From: Photobacterium damselae
Lineage (GTDB): Bacteria; Pseudomonadota; Gammaproteobacteria; Enterobacterales; Vibrionaceae
Direction: 5' to 3'
Assembly: GCF_003026815.1 (NCBI RefSeq)
Contig: NZ_PYOG01000019.1
Location: 1-64,000 of the forward strand
DNA length: 64,000 nucleotides
Below are positions 41,041-51,623 of the stretch, piece by piece (the first letter of the stretch is position 1; each line of letters starts with the position of its first letter). Both the position numbers and the translations under genes were made by a program. Under the pieces are notes generated by a model. That model searched no databases, had not been told where the DNA came from, and saw nothing but the letters and a program-made list of their open reading frames with translations.

Positions 41041-41463
41041 ATGGCAGCGATAACCTTTCATCTGGATGTAGTAAGCGCGGAGAAACGTCTGTTTTCTGGT
41101 CGTGTTGAAAATATTCAGGTGACCGGTAGCGAAGGTGAGCTTGGTATTCATGCCGGCCACACCCCGCTGCTGACCGCTCTTATCCCTGGTATGATCCGCA
41201 TTACGAAGCAACATGGCGAAGAAGAGGTAATTTACCTATCTGGCGGCATGTTAGAAGTACAGCCAAGTACAGTAACTGTATTGGCTGATACGGCAATTCG
41301 TGGTGTTGATCTGGATGCGGCTAAAGCGGAAGAAGCGAAACGCCAAGCGATGGAGCATATCCATAATCCGCATGGTGATATCGACTATGCTCAAGCGGCG
41401 AGCGATTTAGCAAAAGCAATTGCTCAGCTTCGTGTCATTGAGTTGACTAAGCGCGCTCGCTAA
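41041..41463 (+). CDS. atpC: ATP synthase F1 subunit epsilon
   Basis: A 140-aa rotor subunit with an N-terminal beta sandwich ([36 protein letters not shown]) and a C-terminal helical hairpin that can inhibit ATP hydrolysis. Last gene of the atp operon, ahead of a strong terminator. Confidence 0.96.
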   Translation: MAAITFHLDVVSAEKRLFSGRVENIQVTGSEGELGIHAGHTPLLTALIPGMIRITKQHGEEEVIYLSGGMLEVQPSTVTVLADTAIRGVDLDAAKAEEAKRQAMEHIHNPHGDIDYAQAASDLAKAIAQLRVIELTKRAR

Positions 41464-41477
41464 TTCAGCATCAAAGC

Positions 41478-41507
41478 AAAAAAGCGACCCTAGGGTCGCT
41501 TTTTTAT
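41478..41507 (+). terminator. Terminator of the atp operon
   Basis: Perfect stem AAAAAAGCGACCCTAGGGTCGCTTTTTT-type hairpin (41478-41505), with A and T runs on both sides. Confidence 0.93.
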
Positions 41508-41653
41508 TATCTGTGTACTATTCATAAACAAAATGTTTGTACTTTGTATGTTAAAAGACGGAAAAATTTCGGTTCGAAAGCTTAATTCCGATCTCCTTTC
41601 CCGTTACAATGCAGACTTAAATAAAATCTATGCATCAAGAGGGATACCCCATC

Positions 41654-43012
41654 ATGAGCTTTAGCGCTGTGATTCTCGCTGCGGGAAAAGGCACCCGTAT
41701 GTATTCCAATTTGCCAAAAGTACTGCATACTTTGGCTGGAAAACCTATGGTTAAGCATGTAATCGATACATGTAATGATACCGGAGCCGATAATATTCAT
41801 TTGGTTTATGGCCACGGTGGCGATCAAATGAAACAAGTACTAAGCCAAGAGCAAGTAGAGTGGGTTCTACAAGCTGAACAACTTGGTACTGGTCATGCTG
41901 TTAACCAAGCGACACCTAATCTAGCTGACGATGAACAAGTTCTGATTTTGTACGGAGACGTTCCACTTATCAGTCAAACCACGCTAGAAAACCTTCTTGA
42001 TGCTCAACCAGCTGGTGGTATCGCGCTGCTGACTGTTGTTCTAGATGATCCTACTGGCTACGGTCGTATTGTGCGTCGTAATGGCCCTGTTGTTGCAATC
42101 GTTGAACAAAAAGATGCAACAGAAGAGCAAAAGCTAATTAAAGAAATCAACACGGGTGTGATGGTTGTTAGCGGTGGCGATCTGAAGCGTTGGTTATCAG
42201 CATTGAAAAACGATAACGCGCAAGGTGAGTACTACTTAACCGATATTATCGCAGCGGCACACGAAGAAGGCCGTGCTGTTGAAGCGGTACACCCTGAAAA
42301 AGCCATTGAAGTTGAAGGTGTAAACAACCGTATTCAACTGGCTCGTTTAGAGCGTGCTTTCCAGGCGATGCAAGCAGAGCGCCTATTAGAACAAGGTGTG
42401 ATGTTGCGAGATCCTGCTCGTTTCGATCTGCGCGGTGACCTACAGTGCGGTACTGATGTTGAAATTGATGTTAATGTGATTATCGAAGGCTCTGTTTCTT
42501 TGGGTAATAACGTTGTTATTGGTGCTGGCTGTGTATTAAAAGACTGTGAGATTGACGATAACACCGAGATCCGTCCATACAGTGTTATTGAAGGCGCAAC
42601 AGTAGGTGAAGATTGTTCTGTTGGCCCATTTACCCGTCTGCGCCCTGGTGCTGAACTGATGCGTGATGCCCACGTAGGTAACTTTGTTGAAATGAAACAA
42701 GCGCGTCTTGGTGAAGGTTCAAAAGCGGGTCACTTAACCTATTTAGGCGATGCAGAGATTGGTGCAAATGTTAACATCGGTGCAGGTACTATCACTTGTA
42801 ACTACGATGGCGCTAATAAATTTAAGACTGAGATCGCAGATGATGTTTTTGTCGGCTCTGATACTCAGCTGATTGCTCCTGTGAAAGTTGGTAAAGGCGC
42901 AACGATTGGTGCTGGCTCTACCATTAATAAAGACGTTAATGATGGTGAGTTGGTGATCACCCGCGCTCCAATGCGAAATATTCAAGGCTGGAAGCGTCCA
43001 GTTAAGAAGTAA
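41654..43012 (+). CDS. glmU: Bifunctional GlmU (UDP-GlcNAc pyrophosphorylase / GlcN-1-P acetyltransferase)
   Basis: About 452 aa. The N-terminal uridyltransferase domain opens with [18 protein letters not shown]. The C-terminal acetyltransferase (from about 250) is a left-handed beta helix of hexapeptide repeats ([20 protein letters not shown] and on). It makes UDP-GlcNAc for peptidoglycan and LPS. The ATG at 41654 gives [13 protein letters not shown]; an upstream ATG at 41630 would place eight extra residues ahead. It ends in a terminator, before the glmR-glmS unit. Confidence 0.97.
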   Translation: MSFSAVILAAGKGTRMYSNLPKVLHTLAGKPMVKHVIDTCNDTGADNIHLVYGHGGDQMKQVLSQEQVEWVLQAEQLGTGHAVNQATPNLADDEQVLILYGDVPLISQTTLENLLDAQPAGGIALLTVVLDDPTGYGRIVRRNGPVVAIVEQKDATEEQKLIKEINTGVMVVSGGDLKRWLSALKNDNAQGEYYLTDIIAAAHEEGRAVEAVHPEKAIEVEGVNNRIQLARLERAFQAMQAERLLEQGVMLRDPARFDLRGDLQCGTDVEIDVNVIIEGSVSLGNNVVIGAGCVLKDCEIDDNTEIRPYSVIEGATVGEDCSVGPFTRLRPGAELMRDAHVGNFVEMKQARLGEGSKAGHLTYLGDAEIGANVNIGAGTITCNYDGANKFKTEIADDVFVGSDTQLIAPVKVGKGATIGAGSTINKDVNDGELVITRAPMRNIQGWKRPVKK

Positions 43013-43036
43013 TAAGTTTTTAACTGAAACTTTTAT

Positions 43037-43067
43037 AAAAGGCAGGTATATCACCTGCCTTTTTTAT
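43037..43067 (+). terminator. Terminator after glmU
   Basis: Stem AAAAGGCAGGT-ATATC-ACCTGCCTTTTTT. Confidence 0.92.
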
Positions 43068-43149
43068 TGATTACACTTAGACTAACAAGATAACGGCTTC
43101 TATCTTATGAGAATCTTATCTTTTTTTCGCAGATCTCTGGCTCTTAACA

Positions 43150-43199
43150 TTGATCTATAAGTTTTACTCCTGCTAAAATAAGTTTCGAATCGAAACTTA
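43150..43199 (+). promoter_or_regulatory. glmR-glmS promoter with a 21-bp palindromic operator
   Basis: TTGATC (43150-43155) and TAAAAT (43174-43179) are 18 nt apart. A perfect 21-bp palindrome spans 43179-43199: TAAGTTTCGA, a central A, then TCGAAACTTA. It starts on the last base of the -10 and covers the likely transcription start, 19 nt before the glmR ATG. A bound repressor would block initiation, so autorepression by the encoded DeoR-type regulator is likely. Confidence 0.78.
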
Positions 43200-43218
43200 A
43201 AGTTATCGAATCAGAATT

Positions 43219-43986
43219 ATGTCAAAACGAAATACTCAGCAACGTCGTCACGCTATTGTGACTTTAGTGAATGAACAAGGCGAAGTCAGTGTCGACAAAC
43301 TAGCCGAACAGTTTGCGACTTCTGAAGTCACTATTCGTAAAGATCTTGCGGCATTAGAAAATAATGGCTTATTGCTTCGTCGTTATGGTGGGGCCATTGC
43401 AATGCCCTCTGAGATTATGACTGATGATTCAGAAGATAAAGTTTCGGTTCAAAAGGTAGCCATCGCTCAAGAAGCAGAAAAACGCATTCGTGATCATAAT
43501 CGTATTATCGTTGACAGTGGCAGTACAACCGCAGCCTTAATCAGTTTGCTAGGTCGAAAGCAAGGGTTGATCGTGATGACAAACTCATTACAGGTTGCCA
43601 ATGCATTAAATGAGTTAGAAAACGAGCCTACGTTACTGATGACTGGTGGAACATGGGATCCGCATTCAGAGTCCTTTCAAGGCCAAGTGGCTGAGTCGGT
43701 ACTGCGTTCTTACGATTTTGATCAGCTATTTATTGGTGCCGACGGTATTGATATTGCACGAGGAACGACAACCTTTAACGAGTTAATTGGGCTAAGCCGA
43801 GTTATGGCTGAAGTCTCTCGCGAGGTTGTGGTTATGGTGGAATCGAGCAAGATTGGACGAAAGATCCCGAATCTAGAGATTCCATGGAGCAACATCAATA
43901 CGGTTATTACCGATAGTGGATTGAGTGATACGGCAAAACAACAAATTGAACAACATGGGGTGCAAGTGATTCGCGCCCCTGAATAG
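43219..43986 (+). CDS. glmR: DeoR family transcriptional regulator upstream of glmS (GlmR-like)
   Basis: A 255-aa DeoR/GlpR-type repressor. The N-terminal winged HTH contains the DeoR signature [20 protein letters not shown] and RRYGGA. The C-terminal DeoRC sensor domain shows [14 protein letters not shown], a phosphosugar-binding loop, and FIGADGID. It precedes glmS by 17 nt, so the pair is an operon and an amino-sugar phosphate is the probable effector. The symbol follows similar DeoR-type genes next to glmS; the name is less certain than the family. Confidence 0.85.
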   Translation: MSKRNTQQRRHAIVTLVNEQGEVSVDKLAEQFATSEVTIRKDLAALENNGLLLRRYGGAIAMPSEIMTDDSEDKVSVQKVAIAQEAEKRIRDHNRIIVDSGSTTAALISLLGRKQGLIVMTNSLQVANALNELENEPTLLMTGGTWDPHSESFQGQVAESVLRSYDFDQLFIGADGIDIARGTTTFNELIGLSRVMAEVSREVVVMVESSKIGRKIPNLEIPWSNINTVITDSGLSDTAKQQIEQHGVQVIRAPE

Positions 43987-44003
43987 CAGTAACAGGAGTC
44001 GAT

Positions 44004-45836
44004 ATGTGTGGGATTGTTGGTGCAGTAGCACAGCGTGATGTGGCAGAAATCTTGGTAGAAGGTCTGCGTCGTTTAGAATACCGAGGTTATGATTCTGCTG
44101 GTATCGCTGTGATCGACAGTGAGCACCAGCTACATCGCGTTCGTCGACTAGGTAAAGTCCAAATGTTGGCAGATGCCTTAGAGCAACAGCCTCTTGCAGG
44201 CGGTACGGGTATTGCTCACACTCGTTGGGCAACCCATGGTGAGCCGTCAGAAGCAAATGCTCATCCCCACACTTCGGGCGATATCGCTCTTGTTCACAAC
44301 GGCATTATAGAAAACTACGAAGCGTTGCGTAGCCTACTTCAGCAACGTGGCTATGAATTTCAATCTCAAACGGATACTGAAGTTATTGCGCACCTTGTTC
44401 ATTGGGAGCTTGCACAAAGTGGCTCTCTATTGGAAGCGGTACAGAAAACAGTAGCTCAACTTGAAGGCGCATACGGTACTGTGGTTATGGATCGCCGTGA
44501 TAATGAGCGTGTGGTTGTCGCTCGTTCTGGTAGTCCATTGGTCATTGGTCTAGGTGTTGGTGAAAACTTTATTGCCTCTGATCAACTCGCCCTACTTAAC
44601 GTTACTCGTCGGTTCATTTTCTTAGAAGAAGGTGATGTAGCCGAAATTACTCGTCGAGATATCGCTATTTTTGATGAGGCTGGCCAAGCGGTACAACGTG
44701 AAATCCATGAGTCCACTGTCGAGCATGATGCTGCAGATAAAGGTCAGTATCGCCATTACATGCAAAAAGAGATCTATGAACAGCCAAGTGCATTAATTAA
44801 TACGATGGAAGGTCGTATTCGTAACAATAGCGTTGTGGTTGAAAGTATTGGCACTGGTGCTAAAGAGATTTTAAATAAAGTTGAGCATATCCAAATTGTG
44901 GCTTGTGGTACTTCTTACAATGCAGGCATGGTTGCTCGTTATTGGTTTGAAGCGATGACAGGCGTAAGCTGTGATGTTGAGATTGCTTCTGAGTTTCGTT
45001 ACCGCAAATTTGTTACCCGCCCAAATAGTTTATTAATCACCTTATCTCAGTCAGGTGAAACTGCCGATACCCTAGCCGCCCTTCGTTTAGCCAAAGAGAA
45101 AGGCTATATGGCAGCAATGACTATTTGTAATGTGGCCGGTTCCTCATTAGTTCGTGAATCCGATTTGGCCTTTATGACCCGAGCTGGTGCGGAAATTGGT
45201 GTTGCATCAACAAAAGCATTCACCACACAGCTTATTGCCCTACTGATGTTGGTAACGGCATTAGGTAAAGAAAAAGGTGCGATTGATTCGGAGCTGGAAG
45301 CTAAAATTGTTCATGCGATGCAGCAACTACCAAGCTATATTGAAAAAGCACTCGCATTTGATAAGCCCATTGAAGCATTAGCAGAAGATTTTGCCGATAA
45401 GCATCACGCACTATTTTTAGGCCGTGGTGAGTTTTACCCAATTGCAGTAGAAGCCTCTTTAAAGTTAAAAGAGATCTCTTACATTCACGCTGAAGCGTAT
45501 GCTGCGGGTGAACTAAAGCATGGCCCATTAGCGTTAATTGATGCTGATATGCCAGTCATTGTGGTTGCACCTACCAACGATTTACTTGAGAAACTTAAAT
45601 CTAATATCGAGGAAGTTCGCGCGCGCGGTGGTCTATTGTATGTTTTTGCTGACAACGAAGCAGGCTTTGAAGCGAGTGAAGGAATGAAGATCATCACCAT
45701 GCCAAAAGTTGATGAGATTATCGCTCCTATTTTCTACACAATCCCAATGCAATTACTGTCGTACCATGTTGCCCTTATTAAGGGGACAGATGTTGATCAG
45801 CCTCGTAATTTAGCGAAAGCCGTTACGGTAGAGTAA
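44004..45836 (+). CDS. glmS: Glutamine-fructose-6-phosphate aminotransferase GlmS
   Basis: A 610-aa enzyme that makes glucosamine-6-phosphate, the first step of the UDP-GlcNAc path served by GlmU. Class II glutamine amidotransferase domain with the nucleophile Cys2 in [11 protein letters not shown], and [11 protein letters not shown]. Two SIS sugar-isomerase domains follow ([20 protein letters not shown]) and the end reads [10 protein letters not shown] terminator lies about 40 nt downstream. Confidence 0.98.
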   Translation: MCGIVGAVAQRDVAEILVEGLRRLEYRGYDSAGIAVIDSEHQLHRVRRLGKVQMLADALEQQPLAGGTGIAHTRWATHGEPSEANAHPHTSGDIALVHNGIIENYEALRSLLQQRGYEFQSQTDTEVIAHLVHWELAQSGSLLEAVQKTVAQLEGAYGTVVMDRRDNERVVVARSGSPLVIGLGVGENFIASDQLALLNVTRRFIFLEEGDVAEITRRDIAIFDEAGQAVQREIHESTVEHDAADKGQYRHYMQKEIYEQPSALINTMEGRIRNNSVVVESIGTGAKEILNKVEHIQIVACGTSYNAGMVARYWFEAMTGVSCDVEIASEFRYRKFVTRPNSLLITLSQSGETADTLAALRLAKEKGYMAAMTICNVAGSSLVRESDLAFMTRAGAEIGVASTKAFTTQLIALLMLVTALGKEKGAIDSELEAKIVHAMQQLPSYIEKALAFDKPIEALAEDFADKHHALFLGRGEFYPIAVEASLKLKEISYIHAEAYAAGELKHGPLALIDADMPVIVVAPTNDLLEKLKSNIEEVRARGGLLYVFADNEAGFEASEGMKIITMPKVDEIIAPIFYTIPMQLLSYHVALIKGTDVDQPRNLAKAVTVE

Positions 45837-45872
45837 TTCCTAACTCGCTTATATTGAGATATTTATCATTAT

Positions 45873-45908
45873 GGCAGATACTGTTTTTTCAGTATCTGCC
45901 TTTTTTAT
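45873..45908 (+). terminator. Terminator after glmS
   Basis: Stem GGCAGATACT-GTTTTTTC-AGTATCTGCC followed by seven T. Confidence 0.93.
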
Positions 45909-46077
45909 GTCTAGATTTTTTTGCTCGCATTTTGCGGTGCAATTTTTAAATTACGACAGAATTCACAGTTATTTACGTCATATTTTCAGCTAACTAATTG
46001 AATGCGCTATTCTCATTGATTGGAACAATGTATGCATTAGTTGTCATGAAGAGATTATCTTAGGGAGTAGATGCTTC

Positions 46078-46452
46078 ATGACTGATAACAAAGTAACAAT
46101 TGCTTCGAGAATCAAGGAAGCTCGAGAGTGGAAAGGGTTAACTCAAGTGTATATGGCGCAACGACTTGAGGTCGCAAGGCAAACCTATCTCGATTTAGAA
46201 ACTGGAAAGACAGAGCCTAAAGTGCGTTTATTGGCAGAAATATCACACATTACTGAACGTCCATTGACATGGTTTGTGTATGGTGATGAAGGCACAGAAA
46301 TGCTGGAAAGTGAATACCGTGAAGAACTGGATCGCTTATTACAGTATTTTAGTCGTTTGCCTCACTCTGCCCGTCATTTGATATTACAACAAAGTCTTCA
46401 ATTAGCAGGGTTTATGGCAGAGTATACTCGAGCCTTAACTCATAAAAAATAA
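46078..46452 (+). CDS. XRE family transcriptional regulator, copy 1
   Basis: A 124-aa protein with an N-terminal Cro/C1-type HTH (about 8-62: IKEAREWKGLTQVYMAQRLE, ARQTYLDLETGKTEP). A C-terminal helical tail of about 55 residues follows, without a recognised domain. It is clearly paralogous to the gene at 46702 along its whole length (EAREWK, RQTYLDLE, RPLTWFV shared). No adjacent toxin gene is seen. Target unknown. Confidence 0.82.
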   Translation: MTDNKVTIASRIKEAREWKGLTQVYMAQRLEVARQTYLDLETGKTEPKVRLLAEISHITERPLTWFVYGDEGTEMLESEYREELDRLLQYFSRLPHSARHLILQQSLQLAGFMAEYTRALTHKK

Positions 46453-46535
46453 GCAAAAAAGTATGAGTCTTGATGCTGTGTAATTGATAGTTTTGCTTGT
46501 ATATCTATGTAGGCATATTTTTTTTGTGTTTGCCT

Positions 46536-46691
46536 ATGTTGGGTTACATGGAAAGCGGCATATCACATTTTAAGTTCGAATTCCGTGATCTTATTCTTAT
46601 TAGCGTCATAATTTGTTTTTACGGCAACATCTTTGTCATAGTGACTCTCAGCTATTACACCTTGTTTGCTGCCAATAACGATAAATGTTGA
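46536..46691 (+). CDS. Possible small membrane protein between the XRE genes
   Basis: A reading frame with an ATG at about 46536 gives roughly 50 residues (MLGYMESGISHFKFEFRDLI, then a strongly hydrophobic helix and LFAANNDKC). A longer frame starts at a TTG at 46497. No convincing ribosome-binding site is visible and no family is recognised. It ends 10 nt before the second XRE gene. Reported because it fills most of an otherwise empty 250-bp gap. Confidence 0.3.
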   Translation: MLGYMESGISHFKFEFRDLILISVIICFYGNIFVIVTLSYYTLFAANNDKC

Positions 46692-46701
46692 TGGTAATTA
46701 G

Positions 46702-47067
46702 ATGGATAATTCAAAATCACGTATAGCAGCTAAAATTCGCGAAGCCCGAGAGTGGAAAGAGATCACTCAAGTAGGAATGGCGAAAACTCTAGGTATTGCC
46801 CGTCAAACTTACTTAGATTTAGAGTCAGGTAAGACTGAACCACGTATTTCTACCTTAGTTGAGATTGCTCAGCTAACAGGTCGACCTTTAACTTGGTTTG
46901 TTTTTGACGACGAAGAAAAGGTAATGGGGGACGAGCACAGTGAAATCCAAGAGTTATTAAATCTCTTTGGTCAAGTGCCAAGCCAAGTTCGCTCTCAACT
47001 CATCAAGCATAATAAAGAGTTTATCTCTTGCTGGTTAGACTATATTACGGCTTTAAAGCGCCGTTAA
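46702..47067 (+). CDS. XRE family transcriptional regulator, copy 2
   Basis: A 121-aa paralogue of the protein at 46078 with the same architecture: HTH at about 8-62 (IREAREWKEITQVGMAKTLG, ARQTYLDLESGKTEP) and a divergent helical C terminus. The shared N-terminal half suggests overlapping DNA sites; the different tails suggest different partners or signals. Followed by a strong terminator shared with ilvA. Confidence 0.82.
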   Translation: MDNSKSRIAAKIREAREWKEITQVGMAKTLGIARQTYLDLESGKTEPRISTLVEIAQLTGRPLTWFVFDDEEKVMGDEHSEIQELLNLFGQVPSQVRSQLIKHNKEFISCWLDYITALKRR

Positions 47068-47080
47068 TGATGAATACATA

Positions 47081-47113
47081 AAAACAGCGACCATTGAGTC
47101 GCTGTTTTTTTAT
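47081..47113. terminator. Bidirectional terminator between the XRE gene and ilvA
   Basis: Stem AAACAGCGAC-CATTGA-GTCGCTGTTT with A and T runs, between convergent genes. Confidence 0.9.
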
Positions 47114-47142
47114 CGGTTGGATAATGACTCTGGGTTGTAAAA

Positions 47143-48702
47143 TTAATGCTGAGCTAAGAAGAAACGATAAGCTGGGTTGTCTGTTTCGTCTTTCCAGTGA
47201 TAGCCCAATTCGCGTAAGTAACTGGTAAAAGAGAGTAAGTCTTTATCATCAAGCTCAAAACCACACAGCACTCGACCATAATCAGCACCGTGGTTGCGGT
47301 AGTTAAATAAGCTGATATTCCAATGGGTGCCCAAGGTGTTAAGAAACTTAATCAGTGCGCCTGGATATTCTGGAAACTCAAAACTGTACAGACGCTCTTT
47401 TAATGCATTAGCGGGTTTGCCTCCAATCATATAACGAATATGAACTTTGGCCATTTCATCATCTGAGAGATCCACCACAGGATAACCGCCTTTACGCAGC
47501 TCTGTAATGATTGCATCCAACTCTTCCTGCCCTTGGAGCAAGCGAACCCCAACAAAAATATTTGCCAGTTGGTTATGGTTATAACGGTAGTTAAATTCAG
47601 TGACTGCCCGACCGCCTAATAGACGACAGAAATCAAGAAATGCTCCTGGTCGCTCAGGAATGGTTACCGCCAATAGCCCTTCTCGCTTTTCTCCTAATTC
47701 ACAGCGTTCGGATACATAGCGTAAACCATGGAAGTTAAGGTTTGCCCCTGACAGTACCGCGGCCAGTTGTTGTTGGGTTAATTGATATTGCTCAGCGTAT
47801 TTTTTTAAACCCGCTAACGATAACGCTCCCGAAGGCTCAGCAATAGCTCGGGTATCTTCAAAGATATCTTTAACCGCAGCACAGATTTCATCGCTACTGA
47901 CGGTAATAACGCCATCAAGAAACTGCTGGCACAGTCTAAATGTTTCATCGCCAATGCGTTTAACAGCCACGCCATCAGCAAACATTCCGACTTGATCTAA
48001 AGTGACGGGCTCGCCAGCATCTAGCGCCGCATTAAGGCAGGCGGAATCTTCAGCTTCGACACCAATCACTTTGATTTCAGGCATCAGTTGCTTAACTAAT
48101 ACGGCAACGCCTGCTGCTAACCCACCACCACCGACAGGAACAAAGATATAATCTAGGTGACCATTTTGCTGAATTAACTCTAATCCTATGGTGCCTTGTC
48201 CTGCAATGATTTGAGGGTGATCAAATGGAGGAATAAAGGTGTAACCGTGCTGTTGCGATAATTGTTGAGCGTGAGTTTTGGCTTCATCGAAATTGCTGCC
48301 ATGTAAGATAACATCCCCGCCAAAACCTCGTACCGCACTGACCTTGATATCGGGTGTGGTTAATGGCATCACGATGATGGCAGGAACGCCCAGCTTTTGG
48401 GCCGATAGAGCCAAGCCTTGTGCATGGTTACCTGCCGATGCTGCGATCACTCCAGCTTGTTTTTGCTCATGGCTAAGTTGTGCCATCATATTGTAAGCGC
48501 CACGCAGTTTAAACGAGTGCACGGGTTGGCGGTCTTCGCGCTTAAGTCCAATATGATTACCCAGTCTAGTACTGAGTCGCTCCATGGTTTGCAAAGGGGT
48601 GACTTGAGCAACTTCATAAACGGGCGCTTTTAGGATCTGGCGTAAATAGTCTGATCCTTGTAGTGGTGAGGGGGTGGCCTCAATAACATCTGCTTGGCTC
48701 AT
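47143..48702 (-). CDS. ilvA: Threonine ammonia-lyase IlvA (biosynthetic)
   Basis: About 519 aa. PLP-dependent deamination of threonine to 2-oxobutanoate, the first step to isoleucine. The PLP Lys is in PVHSFKLRGAYNMM, and the PLP-phosphate loop is VGGGGLAAG. Two C-terminal ACT-like domains (from about 325; PERPGAFLDFCRLLG and FPEYPGALIKFLNTLG) bind isoleucine and valine for feedback control. The ATG at 48702 (MSQADVIEATP) has GGAGAG upstream; a longer in-frame start at 48750 lies inside ilvD. Last gene of ilvGMEDA. Confidence 0.97.
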   Translation of the reverse strand: MSQADVIEATPSPLQGSDYLRQILKAPVYEVAQVTPLQTMERLSTRLGNHIGLKREDRQPVHSFKLRGAYNMMAQLSHEQKQAGVIAASAGNHAQGLALSAQKLGVPAIIVMPLTTPDIKVSAVRGFGGDVILHGSNFDEAKTHAQQLSQQHGYTFIPPFDHPQIIAGQGTIGLELIQQNGHLDYIFVPVGGGGLAAGVAVLVKQLMPEIKVIGVEAEDSACLNAALDAGEPVTLDQVGMFADGVAVKRIGDETFRLCQQFLDGVITVSSDEICAAVKDIFEDTRAIAEPSGALSLAGLKKYAEQYQLTQQQLAAVLSGANLNFHGLRYVSERCELGEKREGLLAVTIPERPGAFLDFCRLLGGRAVTEFNYRYNHNQLANIFVGVRLLQGQEELDAIITELRKGGYPVVDLSDDEMAKVHIRYMIGGKPANALKERLYSFEFPEYPGALIKFLNTLGTHWNISLFNYRNHGADYGRVLCGFELDDKDLLSFTSYLRELGYHWKDETDNPAYRFFLAQH

Positions 48703-48703
48703 G

Positions 48704-50545
48704 CTACTCTCCCAATTTCGATTTATCTCGCACAGCGCCTTTATCGGCACTGGTCGCTAGATTGGCGTAAGCTTTAAGAGCAAATGAGACTTGGCGTTGA
48801 CGATCGATTGGTTTCCAACCTCGCTGTTCGGCTTGCTCGCGACGTTGAGCCAATTGCAAGGGGTCAACATTTAACTCAATGGTGCGGTTGGGGATATCTA
48901 TATTGATATTATCGCCATTTTCAATGAGACCGATAGTGCCGCCATTCGCTGCTTCTGGGGAAACATGACCAATAGATAAGCCACTGGTACCACCGGAGAA
49001 ACGCCCATCGGTGATCAGCGCACAAGATTTACCAAGGCCCATAGATTTTAAATAAGTGGTTGGGTAAAGCATCTCTTGCATACCCGGACCGCCTTTTGGG
49101 CCTTCATAGCGAATAACAACCACATCCCCTGCTTTGACTTCGCCTCCTAAAATGCCTTCCACCGCACTTTCTTGGCTTTCAAAGACGATGGCAGGTCCAC
49201 TGAATGTTAAGCAAGACTCATCTACCCCCGCAGTTTTAACAATGCAGCCATCTAGAGCCATATTGCCAAACAGTACAGCTAGGCCGCCATCTTGACTGTA
49301 AGCATCTTGTTGGCGACGAATACAACCCAATTGACGATCATCATCGACCTTATCCCAACGACAAGATTGTGAGAAAGCCTCTGTAGTGCGGATCCCAGCT
49401 GGACCTGCACGATAAAAGTCAATGATTGCCGGATCTTGAGTTTGCGTGATATCAAATTGGCGTAAGCTGTCTGCGACGGTTTGGCCCAGCACATTAACGC
49501 ATTGATTATTGAGCAATCCGGCTCTATCTAATTCCCCTAAAATGCCATAGACGCCACCTGCGCGATGGACATCTTCCATATGGTATTGCTGGGTTGAGGG
49601 AGCGACTTTACAGAGATGAGGGACCTGACGGCTCATGCGGTCAATATCATTCATTGTAAAATCGACTTCACCTTCTTGCGCAGCTGCTAACAAATGTAAC
49701 ACTGTGTTGGTTGAGCCGCCCATGGCGATATCTAAGGCCATGGCATTTTCAAATGCGGCTTTATTGGCAATATTACGAGGAAGGGCTTGGGGATCATCTT
49801 GTTCGTAGTAGCGTTTTGTTAGTTCAACAATACGACGACCTGCGTTAAGAAAGAGTTGTTTGCGATCGCTGTGGGTCGCAAGGAGAGAGCCATTGCCTGG
49901 TTGGCTTAGTCCGAGAGCTTCCGTTAAGCAGTTCATGGAGTTAGCGGTAAACATACCAGAGCATGATCCGCAGGTTGGGCAGGCGGATCGTTCGATCTGC
50001 TCACTTTGGGCATCAGATACATTAGGATCTGCACCTTGGATCATCGCATCAACCAGATCCAACTTGATAATTTGATCGGACAGTTGGGTTTTTCCAGCTT
50101 CCATCGGTCCACCAGAGACAAAAATAACGGGAATATTAAGGCGCAGCGAAGCCATAAGCATTCCCGGGGTGATTTTGTCACAGTTAGAGATACAAACCAT
50201 GGCATCGGCACAGTGAGCATTAACCATATACTCAACAGAATCGGCAATTAGCTCTCTTGATGGCAAAGAATACAGCATACCACCATGACCCATTGCTATA
50301 CCGTCATCGACTGCTATGGTATTGAACTCTTTTGCAATGCCTCCAGCTTGCTCAATCTCTTTTGCAACCAATTGGCCCAAATCTTTAAGATGTACATGAC
50401 CTGGTACAAACTGGGTAAATGAGTTCACAACGGCAATAATCGGCTTACCAAAATCTTCATCCTTCACCCCGGTTGCACGCCAAAGTGCGCGGGCTCCAGC
50501 CATATTTCGGCCGTGGGTTGTGGTGGCTGAGCGATATGTCGGCAT
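48704..50545 (-). CDS. ilvD: Dihydroxy-acid dehydratase IlvD
   Basis: A 613-aa Fe-S dehydratase that makes the 2-oxo acid precursors of valine and isoleucine. Cluster ligands are seen in [12 protein letters not shown] and [39 protein letters not shown] is the C-terminal signature. Its stop codon lies inside the ilvA ribosome-binding site, 1 nt before the ilvA start, so the two are coupled. Confidence 0.98.
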   Translation of the reverse strand: MPTYRSATTTHGRNMAGARALWRATGVKDEDFGKPIIAVVNSFTQFVPGHVHLKDLGQLVAKEIEQAGGIAKEFNTIAVDDGIAMGHGGMLYSLPSRELIADSVEYMVNAHCADAMVCISNCDKITPGMLMASLRLNIPVIFVSGGPMEAGKTQLSDQIIKLDLVDAMIQGADPNVSDAQSEQIERSACPTCGSCSGMFTANSMNCLTEALGLSQPGNGSLLATHSDRKQLFLNAGRRIVELTKRYYEQDDPQALPRNIANKAAFENAMALDIAMGGSTNTVLHLLAAAQEGEVDFTMNDIDRMSRQVPHLCKVAPSTQQYHMEDVHRAGGVYGILGELDRAGLLNNQCVNVLGQTVADSLRQFDITQTQDPAIIDFYRAGPAGIRTTEAFSQSCRWDKVDDDRQLGCIRRQQDAYSQDGGLAVLFGNMALDGCIVKTAGVDESCLTFSGPAIVFESQESAVEGILGGEVKAGDVVVIRYEGPKGGPGMQEMLYPTTYLKSMGLGKSCALITDGRFSGGTSGLSIGHVSPEAANGGTIGLIENGDNINIDIPNRTIELNVDPLQLAQRREQAEQRGWKPIDRQRQVSFALKAYANLATSADKGAVRDKSKLGE

Positions 50546-50577
50546 AGGTTTCCATCCTTGTTACAACTGTCCTAAAG

Positions 50578-50646
50578 CTGAGGGAAGATTGCCCTCAGCA
50601 CATTAATTTCTAGCTTATGGGTGATAGCTCATAAGTTATAGCTTAT
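50578..50646. repeat. ilvE-ilvD intergenic hairpin and imperfect palindromes
   Basis: The 109-bp gap between ilvE and ilvD holds a strong hairpin, GCTGAGGG (50578-50585) with CCCTCAGC (50592-50599). Beside it, TAGCTTAT occurs twice (50611, 50639) around the near-palindrome AGCTCATAAGTTATAGCT. It may stabilise or partly terminate the ilv message, or be a small interspersed repeat. Confidence 0.55.
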
Positions 50647-50654
50647 TGGGTCTC

Positions 50655-51584
50655 TTACTGCTCATTAACATAATCAAGCCAGCCCCACTTATCTTCTGTG
50701 GTGCCATTAAATAAGCCAAAAAACGCCTCTTGCATGACTTTAGTAACTGGCCCTCGTTTGCCAACGCCGACGGTGATTTGATCAATGCTGCGCACAGGCA
50801 CAATTTCTGCCGCGGTTCCTGTCATAAAGACTTCATCAGCTAAATACAGCGCTTCACGAGCAATGTTTTCTTCTCTAACCTCATAGCCTAACTCTTTGGC
50901 TAAGGTCATGATGGTGTCGCGGGTAATACCGGGCAGAATTGAACCTGTTGCTGGTGGGGTTGAGATGATGCCATTGCGCACCACAAAGAGGTTTTCTCCC
51001 GCACCTTCAGAAATATAGCCTTCTACATTGAGCGCAATACCTTCAGCATAACCGTGACGACGAGCTTCACCACCCACCAATAATGATGAAAGATAGTTTC
51101 CTCCAGCCTTGGCTGCGGTTGGAATAGTGTTAGGTGCTGCTCGGTGCCAACTGGAAATCATCGCATCGACGCCATTTTCTAGCGCTTCATCTCCAAGGTA
51201 AGCACCCCAAGGGAAGGCGGCAATGATCAGTTCCATCTCAGTATTTGGTGGAGGACAAACGCCAAGACCGACATTACCCACATAGGCAAGAGGACGTATG
51301 TAGGCCGATTCTAGCTTGTTAGTGCGTAGGGTTGCTCGACAGTGTTCCATCAGCTCATCAACACTGTAGTTAATGGGAAAACGGTAGATTTTTGCTGAAT
51401 TTTTCAGACGCTCCATGTGCTCTCTATGACGAAATACCGCCGGACCTTGCGGCGTGTTATAACAGCGGATCCCTTCAAAAACGGACGTACCGTAATGCAT
51501 TGCATGGGTGAGGACGTGGACATTCGCATCTGCCCAAGCCACCATTTCACCATTAAACCAAATATAATCTGCGGTATTGGCCAT
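50655..51584 (-). CDS. ilvE: Branched-chain amino-acid aminotransferase IlvE
   Basis: A 309-aa fold-type IV PLP aminotransferase acting on valine, leucine and isoleucine. Signatures are VFEGIRCY, the Lys-containing AAKAGGNYLSSLLV and GYISEGAGENLFVVR. The length equals E. coli IlvE (309 aa). It follows ilvM by 39 nt with an AAGGAAGG ribosome-binding site. Confidence 0.97.
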   Translation of the reverse strand: MANTADYIWFNGEMVAWADANVHVLTHAMHYGTSVFEGIRCYNTPQGPAVFRHREHMERLKNSAKIYRFPINYSVDELMEHCRATLRTNKLESAYIRPLAYVGNVGLGVCPPPNTEMELIIAAFPWGAYLGDEALENGVDAMISSWHRAAPNTIPTAAKAGGNYLSSLLVGGEARRHGYAEGIALNVEGYISEGAGENLFVVRNGIISTPPATGSILPGITRDTIMTLAKELGYEVREENIAREALYLADEVFMTGTAAEIVPVRSIDQITVGVGKRGPVTKVMQEAFFGLFNGTTEDKWGWLDYVNEQ

Positions 51585-51623
51585 CTGTATTTTCCTTCCT
51601 TAAAAATATAAGCATCCTGCAGT

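Noticed and set aside
46078..47067. Toxin-antitoxin system from the XRE genes
   Set aside because: Neither gene has an adjacent toxin-like partner; both are antitoxin-like regulators only by fold.
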